Below, piece after piece: positions 44,157 through 56,080 of a stretch of DNA of 64,000 nucleotides (its first letter is position 1; the number at the start of each line of letters is the position of its first letter). This DNA comes from Avena insularis (lineage: Eukaryota > Streptophyta > Magnoliopsida > Poales > Poaceae), in the NCBI GenBank assembly GCA_023614405.1, contig JAJUPC010000236.1, forward strand, positions 186,001-250,000, written 5' to 3'. Under the pieces are notes generated by a model that was given only the letters and a program-made list of their open reading frames with translations, was not told where the DNA came from and did no database searches. The position numbers and the translations under genes are program-made.

Positions 44157-45070
44157 TGATGAGGACATCCCTACAATGATACCTACCCCAATTGCTAATG
44201 ATGATGTTCCAATTGCAAAGAAAGATCAATCCAATGATATAAGGATTGGACCAATCACAAGAGCTCGTGCTAAGCTACTAGAACAACAGGTGAACTTGTT
44301 TCTTAATGAACCTGTTGTTTTAATTAATGAGAATTTTATACTACCTAAGTCTTTGAATTATTGCATGATCGGGCACATGGGAGAAGAAGGCGTAGCACGG
44401 AGCAAGGATCTAATGGAACAAGGCGTGTTGATCAATGAAGAATGCGCGAGGGAGGAGAGGGAGGAAGCGCAAGGAGCACACAAGCTTGAAGATCAATACT
44501 TGGTGGACAATCTCTACCGCAGCAGAGAAATGCCCCTTTTCTCTGCCACGGCAGGCTGCCACGGCAAAGAAACAGAGTCCTTTTCTGCCATGGCAGGCTA
44601 TCGCGGTAGAGAAACGGGCCCGAATTCTGCCACGGCAGAATCCTGAACCGAACCTACTTTGGGTCGGTTTGTACCCTTAGTTGTGTGGGACTAACTCGGA
44701 TCCACCCTTAGGCCGCCGCCCCTAGACTCTTAAATAGATGGGGGCACACTACTATCTAGGTTTAGACCACATTAATTTTTTTTGGAGTTGTTTCTTTCAT
44801 AGAACCTCTGGAATTAACCTGTGTTCGAATCTAGCAACTATAATTGACTGTGATCTGTTGTTCCATTGGGAATTAGTAGATTGCATACTACCGTTCATGG
44901 TCAATGTTGCGTGTGCAAGAGTGTGGTGTTGTGAATATCCTACAAGGTTCGAGAGCTATTGCATTGGCATCAGGGATCGAGCGGGAACGATCATAGGTAT
45001 GCACTAGTTATATATCATCCACCATATCATCGACAAGAGCTTGCTGAGAAGATCGGGCCAACCCATATCA
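44157..45070 (+). repeat. 3' LTR of element C3
   Basis: 914 bp, TGATGAGGACATCC to CCCATATCA. U3 encodes DDEDIPTMIPTPIANDD and GPITRARAKLLEQQV in an open frame to 44646. That frame also runs through a block of TGCCACGGCA-type palindromes at 44515-44645. Followed immediately by integrase sequence of C4 rather than flank. Confidence 0.92.
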
Positions 45071-45688
45071 GTACTACATGTCATCCCCAAACAGATGGTC
45101 AAACGGAGGTGGTGAATCGAACATTGTCACAACCGCTAAGGACTATGATAAAAAAGAATCTACGGGAGTGGGAAGAGTGTTTGCCACATGTTGAGTTTGC
45201 ATACAACAGGGTTGTGCATTCAGCTACTCAGCTTTGTCCTTTTGAGGTGGTGTATGGATTCAAGCCATTGACTCCACTTGATATGTTGCCTCTACCATTA
45301 CATGAGAGAGTTGATATGGAGACATCAAAACATGCTGATTATGTGAAGAAAATTCATGAGAAGACTCGAGAGGCTATTGAGAAGAAAGGCAAGAACATTG
45401 CTGCTGCAAGGAATCAAGCAAGGAAAGAAGTGTTGTTCAAGCCTGGAGACATGGTTTGGGTGCATCTACGCAAGGACAGATTTCCACTACTTCGCAAGTC
45501 CAAGTTGAAGCCACGTGGTGCTGGTCCTTACAAGGTGTTAGCCAAAATTAATGATAATGCCTACTCGGTTGACATACCTATTGAGGAGTTTGGTGGAGTT
45601 AGCAACAACTTAAACGTTGCTGATTTGACACCATATGCTGGAGAAGACCTTGGAGCGTTGAGGTCGACGCCTTTTGAATGGGGGGAGA
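45071..45688 (+). pseudogene. Integrase C-terminal half (element C4)
   Basis: Starts abruptly at GTACTACATG after the C3 LTR and reads [18 protein letters not shown] (catalytic Glu block) to the C-terminal end, open from 44959 through 45729. The polypurine tract has an inserted T (GAATGGGGGGAGA), so the frame runs into the LTR as EMMRAS. Confidence 0.9.
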
Positions 45689-46592
45689 TGATGAGGGCAT
45701 CCCTACAGTTACACCCTAATTGCTGCTGATGATGTTCCAACTGCTACAAAGAAAGATCAATCCAATGAGATAAGGATTGGACCAATTACAAGAGCTCGTG
45801 CTAAGCTACTAGAACAACAGGTGAACTTGTTTCTTAATGAACCTGGTGTTTTAATTAATGAGAATTTTAAACTACCTAAGTCTTTGAATTATTGTATGAT
45901 CAGGTACTTGGGAGAAGAAGGCATAGAAAGGAGCGAGGAGCTAATGGAACATGGCATGTTGATCAATGAAGAATGCGCGAGGGAGGAGAGGGAGGAAGCA
46001 CAAGGAGCTGTCGAAGATGAAGATCAACAGTTGGAGGAACTTGTCTGCCGCGACAGAGAAAAGCATCCATTTTCTGCCACGACAGGCTGCCACGGCAGGA
46101 AAACTGAGTCCGGCTCTGCCGCGGCAGAGAATCCGCCTGAAAGTCTGCCACGGCAGAGACCTGAGGCCGAACCCTTTTTGGGGCGGTTTGTATCCTAGTT
46201 GGGTGGGACCAACTCGGATCCCACCTTAGGCCGCCGCCCCCAGACTCTTAAATAGATGGGGTGCCACACCAAGTTAGGTTTAGACCACGTTAAAATTATT
46301 TTGGAGTTGTTTCTTTTATAGAACCTCTGGAATTACCCTGTGATCGAATTCTACCAATTGCAATTGAGTGTGATCTGTTGTTCCATTGGGAATTAGTAGA
46401 TTGCATACTACCGTTCATGGTCGACGGCTGCGTGCGCAAGAGTGTGGTGTTGTGAATATCCTACAAGGTTCGAGAGTTGTTTCATTGGCATCAGGGTTCG
46501 AGCGGGAGAGATCATAGCTAAGCACTAGTTATGAATCATCCACCATTACCATCGACAAGAGCTTGCTGAGAAGATCGGGCCACCCCATATCA
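45689..46592 (+). repeat. 3' LTR of element C4
   Basis: 904 bp. Shares private variants with the LTR at 61119-62023 (TTTTATAG, GATCGAATTCTACY, a TGCCGCGGCA block), so these two are duplicate copies. Followed by CATCTTTAGC of repeat G, as is the other. Confidence 0.93.
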
Positions 46593-48366
46593 CATCTTTA
46601 GCTAGGAAGCTTGTAAACTCATGAAAGTAGGGCATTATCCATCAAATATGGAATCTCCTTTTGTAAACAATTGCTTGAAATGCCAAGATGCACCGATCTA
46701 CGAAATATGGACACATTTGTAAGCTTGATTGGCGAATATGCTTCAATGCACGGAGTAGTACAAAAAAACATGAAAAAGGTACAGAAACTATGGCTGTGAC
46801 CTTACTCCACTTGTTTGAAAGCCTTGAATTAATGTTCATTAATTTCGGCAGATGTCTATCAAGTCATTAAATGCTAGAAAGCATACAGGCCTATGGGTCC
46901 ATCTGACGGGGACAACATCTCAAGTGGGAGTAGCGTACCTAAGAAGCTTCAACTTCAAAATTTTGGCAGAGCACCGAAATATCCCGCCCACCCATTCAAA
47001 CATCTCGCTCATCCATTCAAAACATCCAGCCCCAAAAATTATTTTATTACACAAATTTAGCCTGGAAGCTTGAAAGGAAGTTATACATTGTGTGAAAAAG
47101 GGGGTGGTGGCATTTTGATCCATCATTTTTGTAATTGCTGCACAACAAAACACATTGTTGTTACTTGGAAATTCCAAAACAAACTTCAAATTTGAAACCA
47201 AACATATTGGTTGATTTGCCAAGATGCACTGATCTACCAAATGCGGACATGTCATCATAAACTATTTCCATGACCTTGGTCACCTTTTTTTTGGATGATG
47301 GTCATCTTCTTGAAAGCCTTAAATTGTTTGAAAATTTCAGCGAATACCTAGAAACTCATTTAAATGCTAGAAAGCAACTCTCGCTGGCGTGTGGGTCTAG
47401 ACGATGATAGCGCATCTGAGAGGCCCCATGCTGGAGTAGCGTATGCTAGAAGATTCGACCTCAAAATTTTGGTACGGTGCCCAAACATCACACCCATCCA
47501 TTAAAATATCCCGCGCATCCATTCAAACATGCTTCACCTCTTTCTAGAATGCAAAATTCCTCTTCTATCCCTGCTCCGGAAACAAGAATCCAAGGAGCAC
47601 TGCAATAACAGAGGGATATAGGTGGTAAATTTGCATTCTCCCAAGTGCATCACCCCATCGACATTTCCTAGCCCTTCTACAATATTTACCTGCCCGCCCA
47701 CTCCGACATACACTAAATTTTTGGACCCACCATGCAAGTGACCCACATGTCAATGAGCCAGAATTACGGGAAGTAGAGATTCCCATCGCTTGTTGTTCAA
47801 AATTCGAACATTTTTCACTAAACCAAGATAAAATTGTTAAAATCATCGAACCTAGTTCGAAAGCTTGAAAATTCATGAAACTTGTGCATTATCCGTCAAT
47901 TTTTTTATATTTTGTGAGAAAATTGGTGTGGTGAGATTTTGAACCACATATAGTCTTTATAGTTACTTCACAACGGGAGCCATTGTTATCACTTGGACAA
48001 TTTAAATTAACTTTGAATTTGGATGCACCTTTTTTGTACACATTGTTTGAAATGCAAATATGCAGTTATGCACCAATCTACCAAACACAGACACGTTATC
48101 ATAAACTATGGCAAACATATTGCCATGACCTTGGTATTCTCGTTTGAAAGCCATGAATGTTCATACATGGTATGCCATATTGTGAAACGGGTTTCTTCGA
48201 AAGTTGTTAAATTTTAGCATACTTTTTCATGGAAACTAGGCAGTGCACATAATAAAATACTTTGGGAAAGAAAGACATTGCTTCAATTTATATATTTTTA
48301 TTTGGATTTTTATTTCAAAAGGTCCCAAAATAGGCTACATTATTAGCATTCATATCAAGAAGTTGA
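46593..48366 (+). repeat. Diverged long repeat, family G (second locus)
   Basis: Three or so units of the repeat described at 20401-21480, without coding potential. Nearly collinear with 62024-63794. Confidence 0.8.
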
Positions 48367-48555
48367 GGGGTTGTTTGGTTAAGCTTATCTATTGCTTTTA
48401 GCTTTCTTTTATAAGCCACTTTAGATTTTTTGTTTTGGCTTATAGCATCATTCAACTATGTCAGGTTAAAAGCTAAAAAACAAAGCCAAAAACACGTTCC
48501 TCACTTTATAAGCCAAATATCAAAAGACGGAATTAGAGCCCAACCAAATAACACC
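48367..48555 (+). mobile_element. MITE-like element, 189 bp
   Basis: Begins GGGGTTGTTTGGTTAAGC; its end, reverse complemented, reads GGTGTTATTTGGTTGGGC (14 of 18 matching). The interior is AT-rich and stem-prone. Resembles hAT-type MITEs of grasses; no clear 8 bp target duplication seen. Confidence 0.6.
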
Positions 48556-48878
48556 ATTGTTTCTCCCTTGTTTTAGTACTTGGGTACCTTCAATTGTATT
48601 TAACAAAAAATATGACCAAGAAGGGTATCATCGACTTGTAGATAAAATTTTGAGATACTTCCATTAAATTGCGGTAACACCATTCTATTCGCTGAAATTT
48701 TGAGATACTTCCATTAAATTATGTAAAGAGCAAGTAAATCTAATAATATAAGACAAAACAATTTCCTGTAAAGCAAAAAAATTTGATTTTTGTGAACTTC
48801 TGATGAGCGTAAAGATATAGTACTAGCTGATAACAATAACACGGAAAATCATAACATGTGAAATTGTGGATTTCCAAC
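48556..48878. repeat. AT-rich spacer with one and a half satellite units
   Basis: 48635-48735 carries ATTTTGAGATACTTCCATTAA twice and AACACCATTCTATTCGCTGA, the conserved part of the 19003-20400 satellite, without the telomere-like run. No gene seen in the rest. Confidence 0.6.
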
Positions 48879-50125
48879 TTATACCCACTTATTAGAGAGG
48901 TCACTGCCCACCTGGGTATTGTGTTGGCGCTTCCTCGTCATGTAGACGATGTCTGCTTTTGGTGCGGGCATCAGCAATCTACTAGTCTCTATAGCAGCCT
49001 CAGCCTCCGCAGCAGCACCTTCAATATGCACAAATAGCAGTAGAGCTCAACAGTTCAATACAATACATAGTAGTCATATACTGACTGTATGAGACAGTCA
49101 GACAGATCCGGATTTGGATTCACATAAACATAGTGCCAGAATTAATAAAATCACACATATGTTTTGAACATCTGATAAGCATGCATGCCACCAAGCGGGT
49201 AATAATTAAATCAGATTGCAGCATTGTAATAAGGGTATTAAGAAAAAAATACCTTTCTCTTTGAGTTGGGCCCAACCAGCTGGTTAGTGGCCTTGCGCTT
49301 GTTTGCTGAGTAGTGGGACTGGCCGGATCCTGCGACAAGTGGGGGTACCATCCTGGTTACCGCACCTAGAGCACCGCACGTTCAAAGGTATGTACCACCG
49401 TGCTATAGTAAATAAAGAACTTATGGTGTCATAGAGGCTTCCACAAAAATAGGATGTAGACAGAGAAAACATTTAGCACATGGATACATCCAGGTTGCAG
49501 CCAACCACTTTCAGCATTGGAAAGAATGGAAGAGCACAACGAATATACTACTACATTACCCTTTTAGGCAACTTTTAAGGGAACTGACGGGACCATCCCT
49601 GTCCGTACTGGCCGTGCGTGCCACTGACCCATAGTTCTCCATACAGAATCTGACACAAAATCCGTTGCACATTACGAGTATCAACTAAAGGTTACAGAAG
49701 TGAAGAACACCGAAATCAAACCCGACCAAATGCCCCACAGAATAGTGGTGACCATGCCCCGATCCCGAATCCATACGAAATCAGTACCCCCCAAACCCCC
49801 CACCCCCACCCCCACCCAAATGACCCAATCGATGAGAGTAGAGGGAAAATATCCTGATTAGGTGATTCCAAGGTGAGCAATAAGCAAGAACCCCACAATC
49901 AAAGCATACCGAATACTACTACTAGTACTAATAGTATCCCCAATGGCCCAATCGTAAGCAAATTAAACAAATATGGATTTCAAGGTGAGCAAATACACCC
50001 ACCTATTTCAGCAAGAACTTGCCAATCGGAGGTTGCACCAGTTCCAATAGTTGATTGCTAGATGGGAGCTAGCTAGTGGTGGTTTCTTTTCTTGTTGTCG
50101 ATAGAAAGGAATGGGCATGGTAGTA
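48879..50125 (-). pseudogene. Possible host gene region with exon-like pieces
   Basis: Three minus-strand pieces look exonic. The first is about 49018-48879, coding IETSRLLMPAPKADIVYMTR and ending SDLSNKWV with TAA. The second is about 49365-49251, coding SHYSANKRKATNQLVGPNSK and bounded by CTCTAG and GTATTTTT. The third lies around 50060-50000, near AAATAG|GTGGGTG. With the best splice sites the first two do not join in frame. A TATA box lies upstream at 50391. No family recognised; it could be a real gene with other splicing, or a relic. Confidence 0.35.
49787..49819 (-). other. G-quadruplex-type tract
   Basis: The minus strand carries GGGTGGGGGTGGGGGTGGGG followed by a further G6 run: at least five runs of three or more G with short loops. 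Confidence 0.65.
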
Positions 50126-50390
50126 GTAGGGCTGGGCATTACACTTTTTCTACATTAAGTATTTTAAGTGGCAGTGGTAGGAACATTTTGCTGGTAGAGA
50201 TTTCTGAATTTTTGATCCCAACTATCACGTGGGGCCTACAACTGTTTCAAGCGGGACCCGCGTCAGGGGTCAGTTAAAGTGGGTCCCACATAAGGGGTGA
50301 GATAATTGACCGAGCCAACCTCCTCTTTCCCTTGGTACTCCTTCCAAGGACCGAGAAAATCGCCCCTCTTCGAATCGAATTGATCCCAGC

Positions 50391-50397
50391 TTATATA
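50391..50397 (-). promoter_or_regulatory. Possible TATA box for the minus-strand gene-like region
   Basis: TATATAA on the minus strand, followed 25-35 bases on by GATTCGAAGAGGGGCG and CT/GA-rich leader-like sequence. Context-based guess. Confidence 0.35.
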
Positions 50398-50939
50398 GTA
50401 TATCCTTTTAATGATTCGACTCACGGAGCATTGAGGGAGGGGAAGGGCTAGCAATATAGGGCACTAGTGTTGGGGCCTCAAAAACCTTTTAGGAACCGAT
50501 AAAAGCATAAGCTCGGATTTCAGACTAGAAACACACACAAACACACATATATATACTAATATACAGAATAGTTTCCAACTCTAGTTCTGCTAACAAAGGC
50601 CTAGAAATCATAAGGTAGCTCCATATTACAGAACTACGACAGTAGCGAACCAATCATGGGATAGCTCTACACCCCAAGAGCTTTGCAGCTGGGCTAGTGG
50701 TCATGAGACTACCCAGATGACACCAAAAGTATACCCCTGATGATCACCAGCCCTGCATCAAATCCATCCAGAAGTAGTGTACCCTATCCACAACCTCAGG
50801 TGCAGGCTCATCAATGAACATGTCATCGTCATTACTATCAAAGTCCTCTTCGGTCATCTGCTTCTATGATTAATAGATTAACAAATATGTTTATAGAGAA
50901 ACATCAAGGACACAAAACCTAAACATTTGTCGTTCTACA
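50398..50939 (-). other. Unassigned segment with a small acidic ORF
   Basis: Mostly noncoding. One 37-codon minus-strand frame at 50744-50857 reads MTEEDFDSNDDDMFIDEPAP and ends FWMDLMQGW. It could be a terminal exon; not recognised. AC/TA microsatellite at 50530-50560. Confidence 0.35.
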
Positions 50940-51937
50940 TGATATGGGGTGTCCCGATCTTCTCAGTGAGCGGGTGGCGGTAATGATGGTGGATGATAGA
51001 TAACTAGCCTATAGCTATGAACTCTCCTGCTCGATCCCTGATGCCAATGCAACAGCTCTCGAACCTTGTAGGATATTCACAACACCACGCTCTTGCGCAC
51101 GCAGCCGTGACCACGAACAGTAGTATGCAATCTACTAATTCCCAATGGAACAACAGATCACACTCAATTATAGTTGGTAGATTCGAACACAGGGTAATTC
51201 CAGAGGTTCTATGAAAGAAACAACTCCAAAATATTTTAACGTGGTCTAAACCCTAACTAGAGGTCGTCCCATAGCTTATAAGGGCGGCTGGGGCGACCAG
51301 AAACCGAAACTAAACGCAAAACGACTCAAACTGATACAAACCGACTCGGACCAGATCTGGTCGGCGGGCGGACACTCCGGTCGAAATCGGCCGGACAGCC
51401 TGGTCAGGCCGGACAATCCGGGTGAAGTGTGCCGGACAGTCCGGTCTGGCCGAAAACTTTGAAGTTTCCGGGTGGTGTCCAGGTAGTATCCGAACTGGCA
51501 TACTGAATGTCCACACCAGTTTGCCTCTCGACCAGGCCAGACAGTCCGGTTGGATCTGGCCGGACACTCTTGTCGTGGTAGATCTTTTTGCCTTCGTCTT
51601 GATGATCTTCTCTTGCGCCTTCCTCCCGCTCCTCCCTTGCGCATCCTTGGGCGATCATCATGTGGGGCTTCTCTTGTAGCCCTTCTCCTCCTCACGCCAT
51701 GCTTGTTTCTCCAACGAACCTGATCATACATAAATGCATAGACTTAGGAAGTATAAAATTCTCATCAATCAAAGTACCAGATTCGTTTAGGAGTAAATTC
51801 ACCTGTTGTTCCAGTAGCTTAGCACGAGCTCTTGTAATATGTCCAATTCTAATATCATTGGACTGATCCTTTCTTACCTTGATTGTAGCATCTTGATGAT
51901 CATTGAGGTAGGTGTAATTGTAGGGATGTCCTCATCA
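50940..51937 (-). repeat. 3' LTR of element C5
   Basis: 998 bp with a CCGGACAGTCCGG-type block at 51360-51575, most like the LTRs at 12023 and 53781. The polypurine tract outside has seven G (51941-51947 complement). Confidence 0.92.
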
Positions 51938-53254
51938 TCTCCCCCCCTTCAAAAGGCGTCGACCTCGATGCTCCAAGGTCTTCTCCAGCATATGGTGACA
52001 TATCAGCAACGTTGAAGCTATTGCTAACTCCACCAAACTCCTCAATAGGTATATCAACCGAGTAGGCATTATCATTAATCTTGGCTAACACCTTGTAAGG
52101 ACCAGCACCACGTGGCTTCAATTTTGACTTTCGAAGTAGTGGAAATCTATCCTTACGTAGATGCACCCAAACCATATCTCCAGGCTTGAACAACACTTCT
52201 TTCCTTGCTTGATTCCTTGTAGCAGCAATGTTCTTGCCTTTCTTCTCAATAGCCTCTCGAGTCTTCTCATGTATTTTCTTCACATAATCAGCACGTTTTG
52301 ATGCCTCCATATCAATTCTCTCATGTAATGGCAGAGGCAACATATCAAGTGGCGTCAATGGCTTGAAACCGTACACCACCTCAAAAGGACAAAGCTGAGT
52401 AGTTGAATGCACAACCATGTTGTAAGCAAACTCAACATGTGGCAAACGCTCTTCCCACACCCGCAGATTTTTTTTAATCATGGTCCTTAGCAGCTGTGAC
52501 AATGTTGGATTCACCACCTCAATTTGACCATCTGTTTGGGGATGACATGTAGTACTAAACAGCAACTTCGTTCCTAGCTTTCCCCATAAGGTCTTCCAAA
52601 AGTAACTCATGAACTTCACATCACGGTCAGAAACAATCGTCTTTGGTACTCCATGTAATCTCACGATGTCCCTGAAAAACAGGTTAGCAACATGCGATGC
52701 ATCGTCGCTTTTGTGGCAGGCAATAAAATGAGCCATCTTAGAGAACCTATCCACTACCACAAATATAGAATCATGACCTCTCTGAGTTTTAGGTAGACCT
52801 AGCACAAAATCCATACTAATGTCTTCCCATGGAATAGTCGGTGCAGAGAGAGGTGTATACAAACCGTGAGGCTTCAGCTTAGATTTCGACTTGTGGCATG
52901 TAATACATCGGCTCACAAATCTGTAGACATCACGCCTCATCTTGGGCCAATAAAAATGATCAGCAAGCATGAGCAATGTCTTCTCACGCCCAAAGTGACC
53001 CATCAAACCACGAGCATGTGATTCCTGCACTAAGAACAAACGCAACAACGATTCTGGAATACATAGTTTGTTAGCTCAAAACAAATATCCATCATGTATA
53101 TGATACTTATCCCATGCATTTCTAAGAGCACACAAACGATATGGTTCAGCAAAATCATGGTCAGTTGCATAAAGTGCACAAATAGCTTCTAATCCAGGAA
53201 TTTAACATCAAGATTTGTTAATAGCATGTTCTTCCTAGATAGAGCATCAGCAAC
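51938..53254 (-). pseudogene. Integrase and RNase H end (element C5)
   Basis: Best integrase in the window apart from its ends. Zinc domain [14 protein letters not shown] and [10 protein letters not shown] with all four ligands, core [16 protein letters not shown] and TDGQIEVVN (Asp, Asp, Glu), and the C-terminal domain ending STPFEGGE, which then reads MMRTSL into the LTR. An in-frame TGA near 53076 (Arg codon elsewhere) cuts it from the RNase H remnant (ADALSRK region). Confidence 0.9.
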
Positions 53255-53780
53255 TTATAACAGAACTAGGCCGGATAGTCCGGTTGATATTCGCCGGAGA
53301 CTCCGGTTGGGCCGGATAGTCCGGTGTGATTCGGCCAGAGAGTCCGGTTTTGCCTGTCGAAAATTTCTGCACTGCAAACCCTAATGAGCAGCCTGTCGGA
53401 GCAAACCAACTAGTCTCGTGGGTACGTTCCTAGGCACAGATGCTGTAGATAGGCTATGTCTATGGTGTGCAAACAAAGGTACGCTATGTGGACTCAGAAA
53501 ACCGATTAAACACTTACGGAAACGGTAACGGTGGGAACAGCGGAAAACAAGATGAAACCTTAAACCTAGACACCAAACGGAAACTAGACTCCTACGAGGA
53601 AAACCTGCAGATTGGATCTACGAGAAGATACAATCAGCAACTAAAACTCGAAAACGATGCAATCTAGTCTATGGCAAATCATTTTGTAAGGCTTTTCCTA
53701 TATAGGACGAAAACACTCTCTAATCTATGGATGGATTTGTGGATGCTTACCGAAGGAACATTGGAAATATGATACCAAGA
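53255..53780 (-). other. Leader and primer site of element C5
   Basis: Reverse complement of the A leader from 11487 outward, with CCGGACTATCCGG-type motifs (53268-53350). A primer-site remnant TGGTATCAT is complementary to 53769-53777. Confidence 0.85.
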
Positions 53781-54770
53781 TGATATGGGGTGGCCTGATC
53801 TTCTCAGTAAGCGGATGGCGGTAATGATGGTGGATGATAGATAACTAGCCTGTAGCTATGAACTCTCCCGCTCGATCCCTGATGCCAATGCAACAGCTCT
53901 CGAACCTTGTAGGATATTCACAACACCACGCTCTTGCGCACGCAGCCGTGACCACGAACGGTAGTATGCAATCTACTAATTCCCAATGGAACAACAGATC
54001 ACACTCAATTATAGTTGGTAGATTCGAACACAGGGTAATTCCAGAGGTTCTATGAAAGAAACAACTCCAAAATATTTTAACATGGTCTAAACCCTAACTA
54101 GAGGTCGTCACATAGCTTATAAGGGCGCCTGGGGCGACCAGAAACCGAAACTAAATGCGAAACAACTCAAACTGATACAAACCGACTCGGACCAGATTTG
54201 GTCGGCGGGCGGACACTCCGGTCGAAATCGAGCGGACAGTCCGGTCAGGCCGCACACTACGGGTGAAGTGTGCCGGACAGTCCGGTCTGGCCGGAAACTT
54301 TGGGTGGTGTTCGGGTAGTATCCGAACTGGCATACTGAATGTCCACGCCAGTTTGCCTCTCGACCAGGCCGGACAGTCTGGGTGGATCTGGCCGGACACT
54401 CCGGTCGTGGCAGATCTTTTTTCCTTCGTCTTGATGATCTTCTCTTGCGCCTTCCTCCTGCTCCTCCCTCGCGCATCCTTGGGCGATCATCATGTTGGGC
54501 TTCTCTTGTAGCCCTTCTCCTCCTCACGCCATGCTTGTTTCTCCAACGAACCTGATCATACATAAATGCATAGACTTAGGCAGTATAAAGTTCTCATCAA
54601 TCAAAGTACCAGATTCGTTTAGGAGTAAATTCACCTGTTGTTCCAGTAGCTTAGCACGAGCTCTTGTAATAGGTCCAATTCTAATCTCATCGGACTAATC
54701 CTTTCTTGCAAGAGTTGTAGCATCTTCAGTAGTCATTGGGGTAGGTGTAATTGTAGGGATGTCCTCATCA
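53781..54770 (-). repeat. 5' LTR of element C5
   Basis: 990 bp, with CCGGACAGTCCGG-type motifs at 54200-54410. Abuts RT sequence of C6 at GGACTTCTCA, the same RT position where a solo LTR sits in C7. Confidence 0.92.
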
Positions 54771-56080
54771 GGACTTCTCAAGATTAGCATACAGTTTATT
54801 AGCACGAAACACCTATAAAACTTGTCGGATAGGATTACAATATTCAGTTTCGTTGTGGCTGTAGATAAGTATATCATCAAAGTAAACAGCCACAAAACAA
54901 CCAATTAAATCTCTCAAAACATGATTCATTAATCTCATGAATGTACTAGGTGCATTATTAAGACCAAACGACATGACTAACCACTCATACAAACCAAATT
55001 TCATTTTGAAAGCAGTTTTCCACTCATCCCCTTCTTTCATCCTAATTTGATGATAACCACTACGCAAGTCAATCTTAGAGAAAACAGCAGCACCACTCAA
55101 TTCATCTAGCATATCCTCTAAGCATGGAATAGGATGATGATATCGAATAGTGATGTTATTAATCGCTCTACAATCTCCACACATGCGCCATGTACCATCT
55201 TTCTTAGGCACTAAAATAACAGGAACAGCACAAGGGTAAGAGAAACACGAATGTACCCTTTATCCAGCAACGCTTGTACTTGCTTCTGTATTTCCTTAGT
55301 TTCTTCGGGATTGGTCCTGTAGGGTGCACGGTTGGGAAGTGTGGCGCCAGGGATCAAGTCAATTTGGTGTTCAATACCACGCAGTGGAGGCAAACCTGCG
55401 GGTACATCTTCTGGAAACACATCCCCAAAATCCTGCAAAACAGAAGAGACACCAAGAGAAACAGGGGTCATGTCGTTACAAACCAATACCTCTCCCTTAT
55501 ACTTGAGCACACGTGGCATGGCTGTAGGATCCTCACGAAATTCTGTCATATCTTCCTTGGTGGCTAATATAAATAGATTAGGCACTCTATCACATTTTGT
55601 TATATCACTCAATTTAGGCTCGATTACATCAAGAACAGCTGTCACACAATCTCGCCGAGCTATAGGATCTTCCTTCAAATTCACCTCTATCTTCTGGCGA
55701 GAATCATTCACAATGTCTTGTGGTGTCATTGGCTGCATAGTAATCTTCTTACCTTTGAATTCCAAGAGATACGTATTGGCTCGGGCATTGTGTTGCACAT
55801 GGCGATCATGAAGCCAAGGCCGACCCAATAGAAGATGGCAAACAGTCATAGGAACCACATCAAAATCAATAGAATCTTTGTATGGCCCTATTTGGAAATT
55901 CACATGTACCATATGATTTACCTTCATCTGACCATTGTTGCTCAACGATTGTATGTAGTATGGCTTCGGATGAGGCAAATATGTCAAATTCAGCTTGGCA
56001 CATAATTACTTACTTGCAAGATTTCTGTAGCCACCTCCATCAATAATGACCTTGCAAGCTTTGTTAGGTCCAACTAGAGC
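54771..56080 (-). pseudogene. RT and protease of C6 (minus arm of inverted duplication)
   Basis: Protease part [20 protein letters not shown], then RT from [16 protein letters not shown] through [29 protein letters not shown] and [20 protein letters not shown], then TAG. Frame change near 55211. Shares [17 protein letters not shown] and the TAG with C7 and with no other copy. Confidence 0.92.

Larger units (their letters stand above)
39838..45070 (+). mobile_element. CRM-like element C3, 5' LTR missing
   Basis: Leader (39838-40237), gag, protease, RT, RNase H, integrase tail, polypurine tract and 3' LTR of the same family as B. The leader matches B from about 5090 on; its LTR, primer site and outer leader are replaced by E2. 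A deletion at 43512-43516 removes the RNase H end and the integrase core. Confidence 0.92.
50940..54770 (-). mobile_element. CRM-like element C5, internally deleted
   Basis: Minus strand: 5' LTR (53781-54770), primer site, leader, then a direct jump at 53248-53254 into the RNase H end, integrase, polypurine tract and 3' LTR (50940-51937). Gag, protease and RT (over 5 kb relative to B) are missing. Outer flanks CTACA and GGACT do not match, so at least one end is rearranged. Confidence 0.9.

Noticed and set aside
50940..54770. C5 as an intact insertion with target duplications
   Set aside because: Flanks CTACA and GGACT do not match, so one or both ends have been rearranged.
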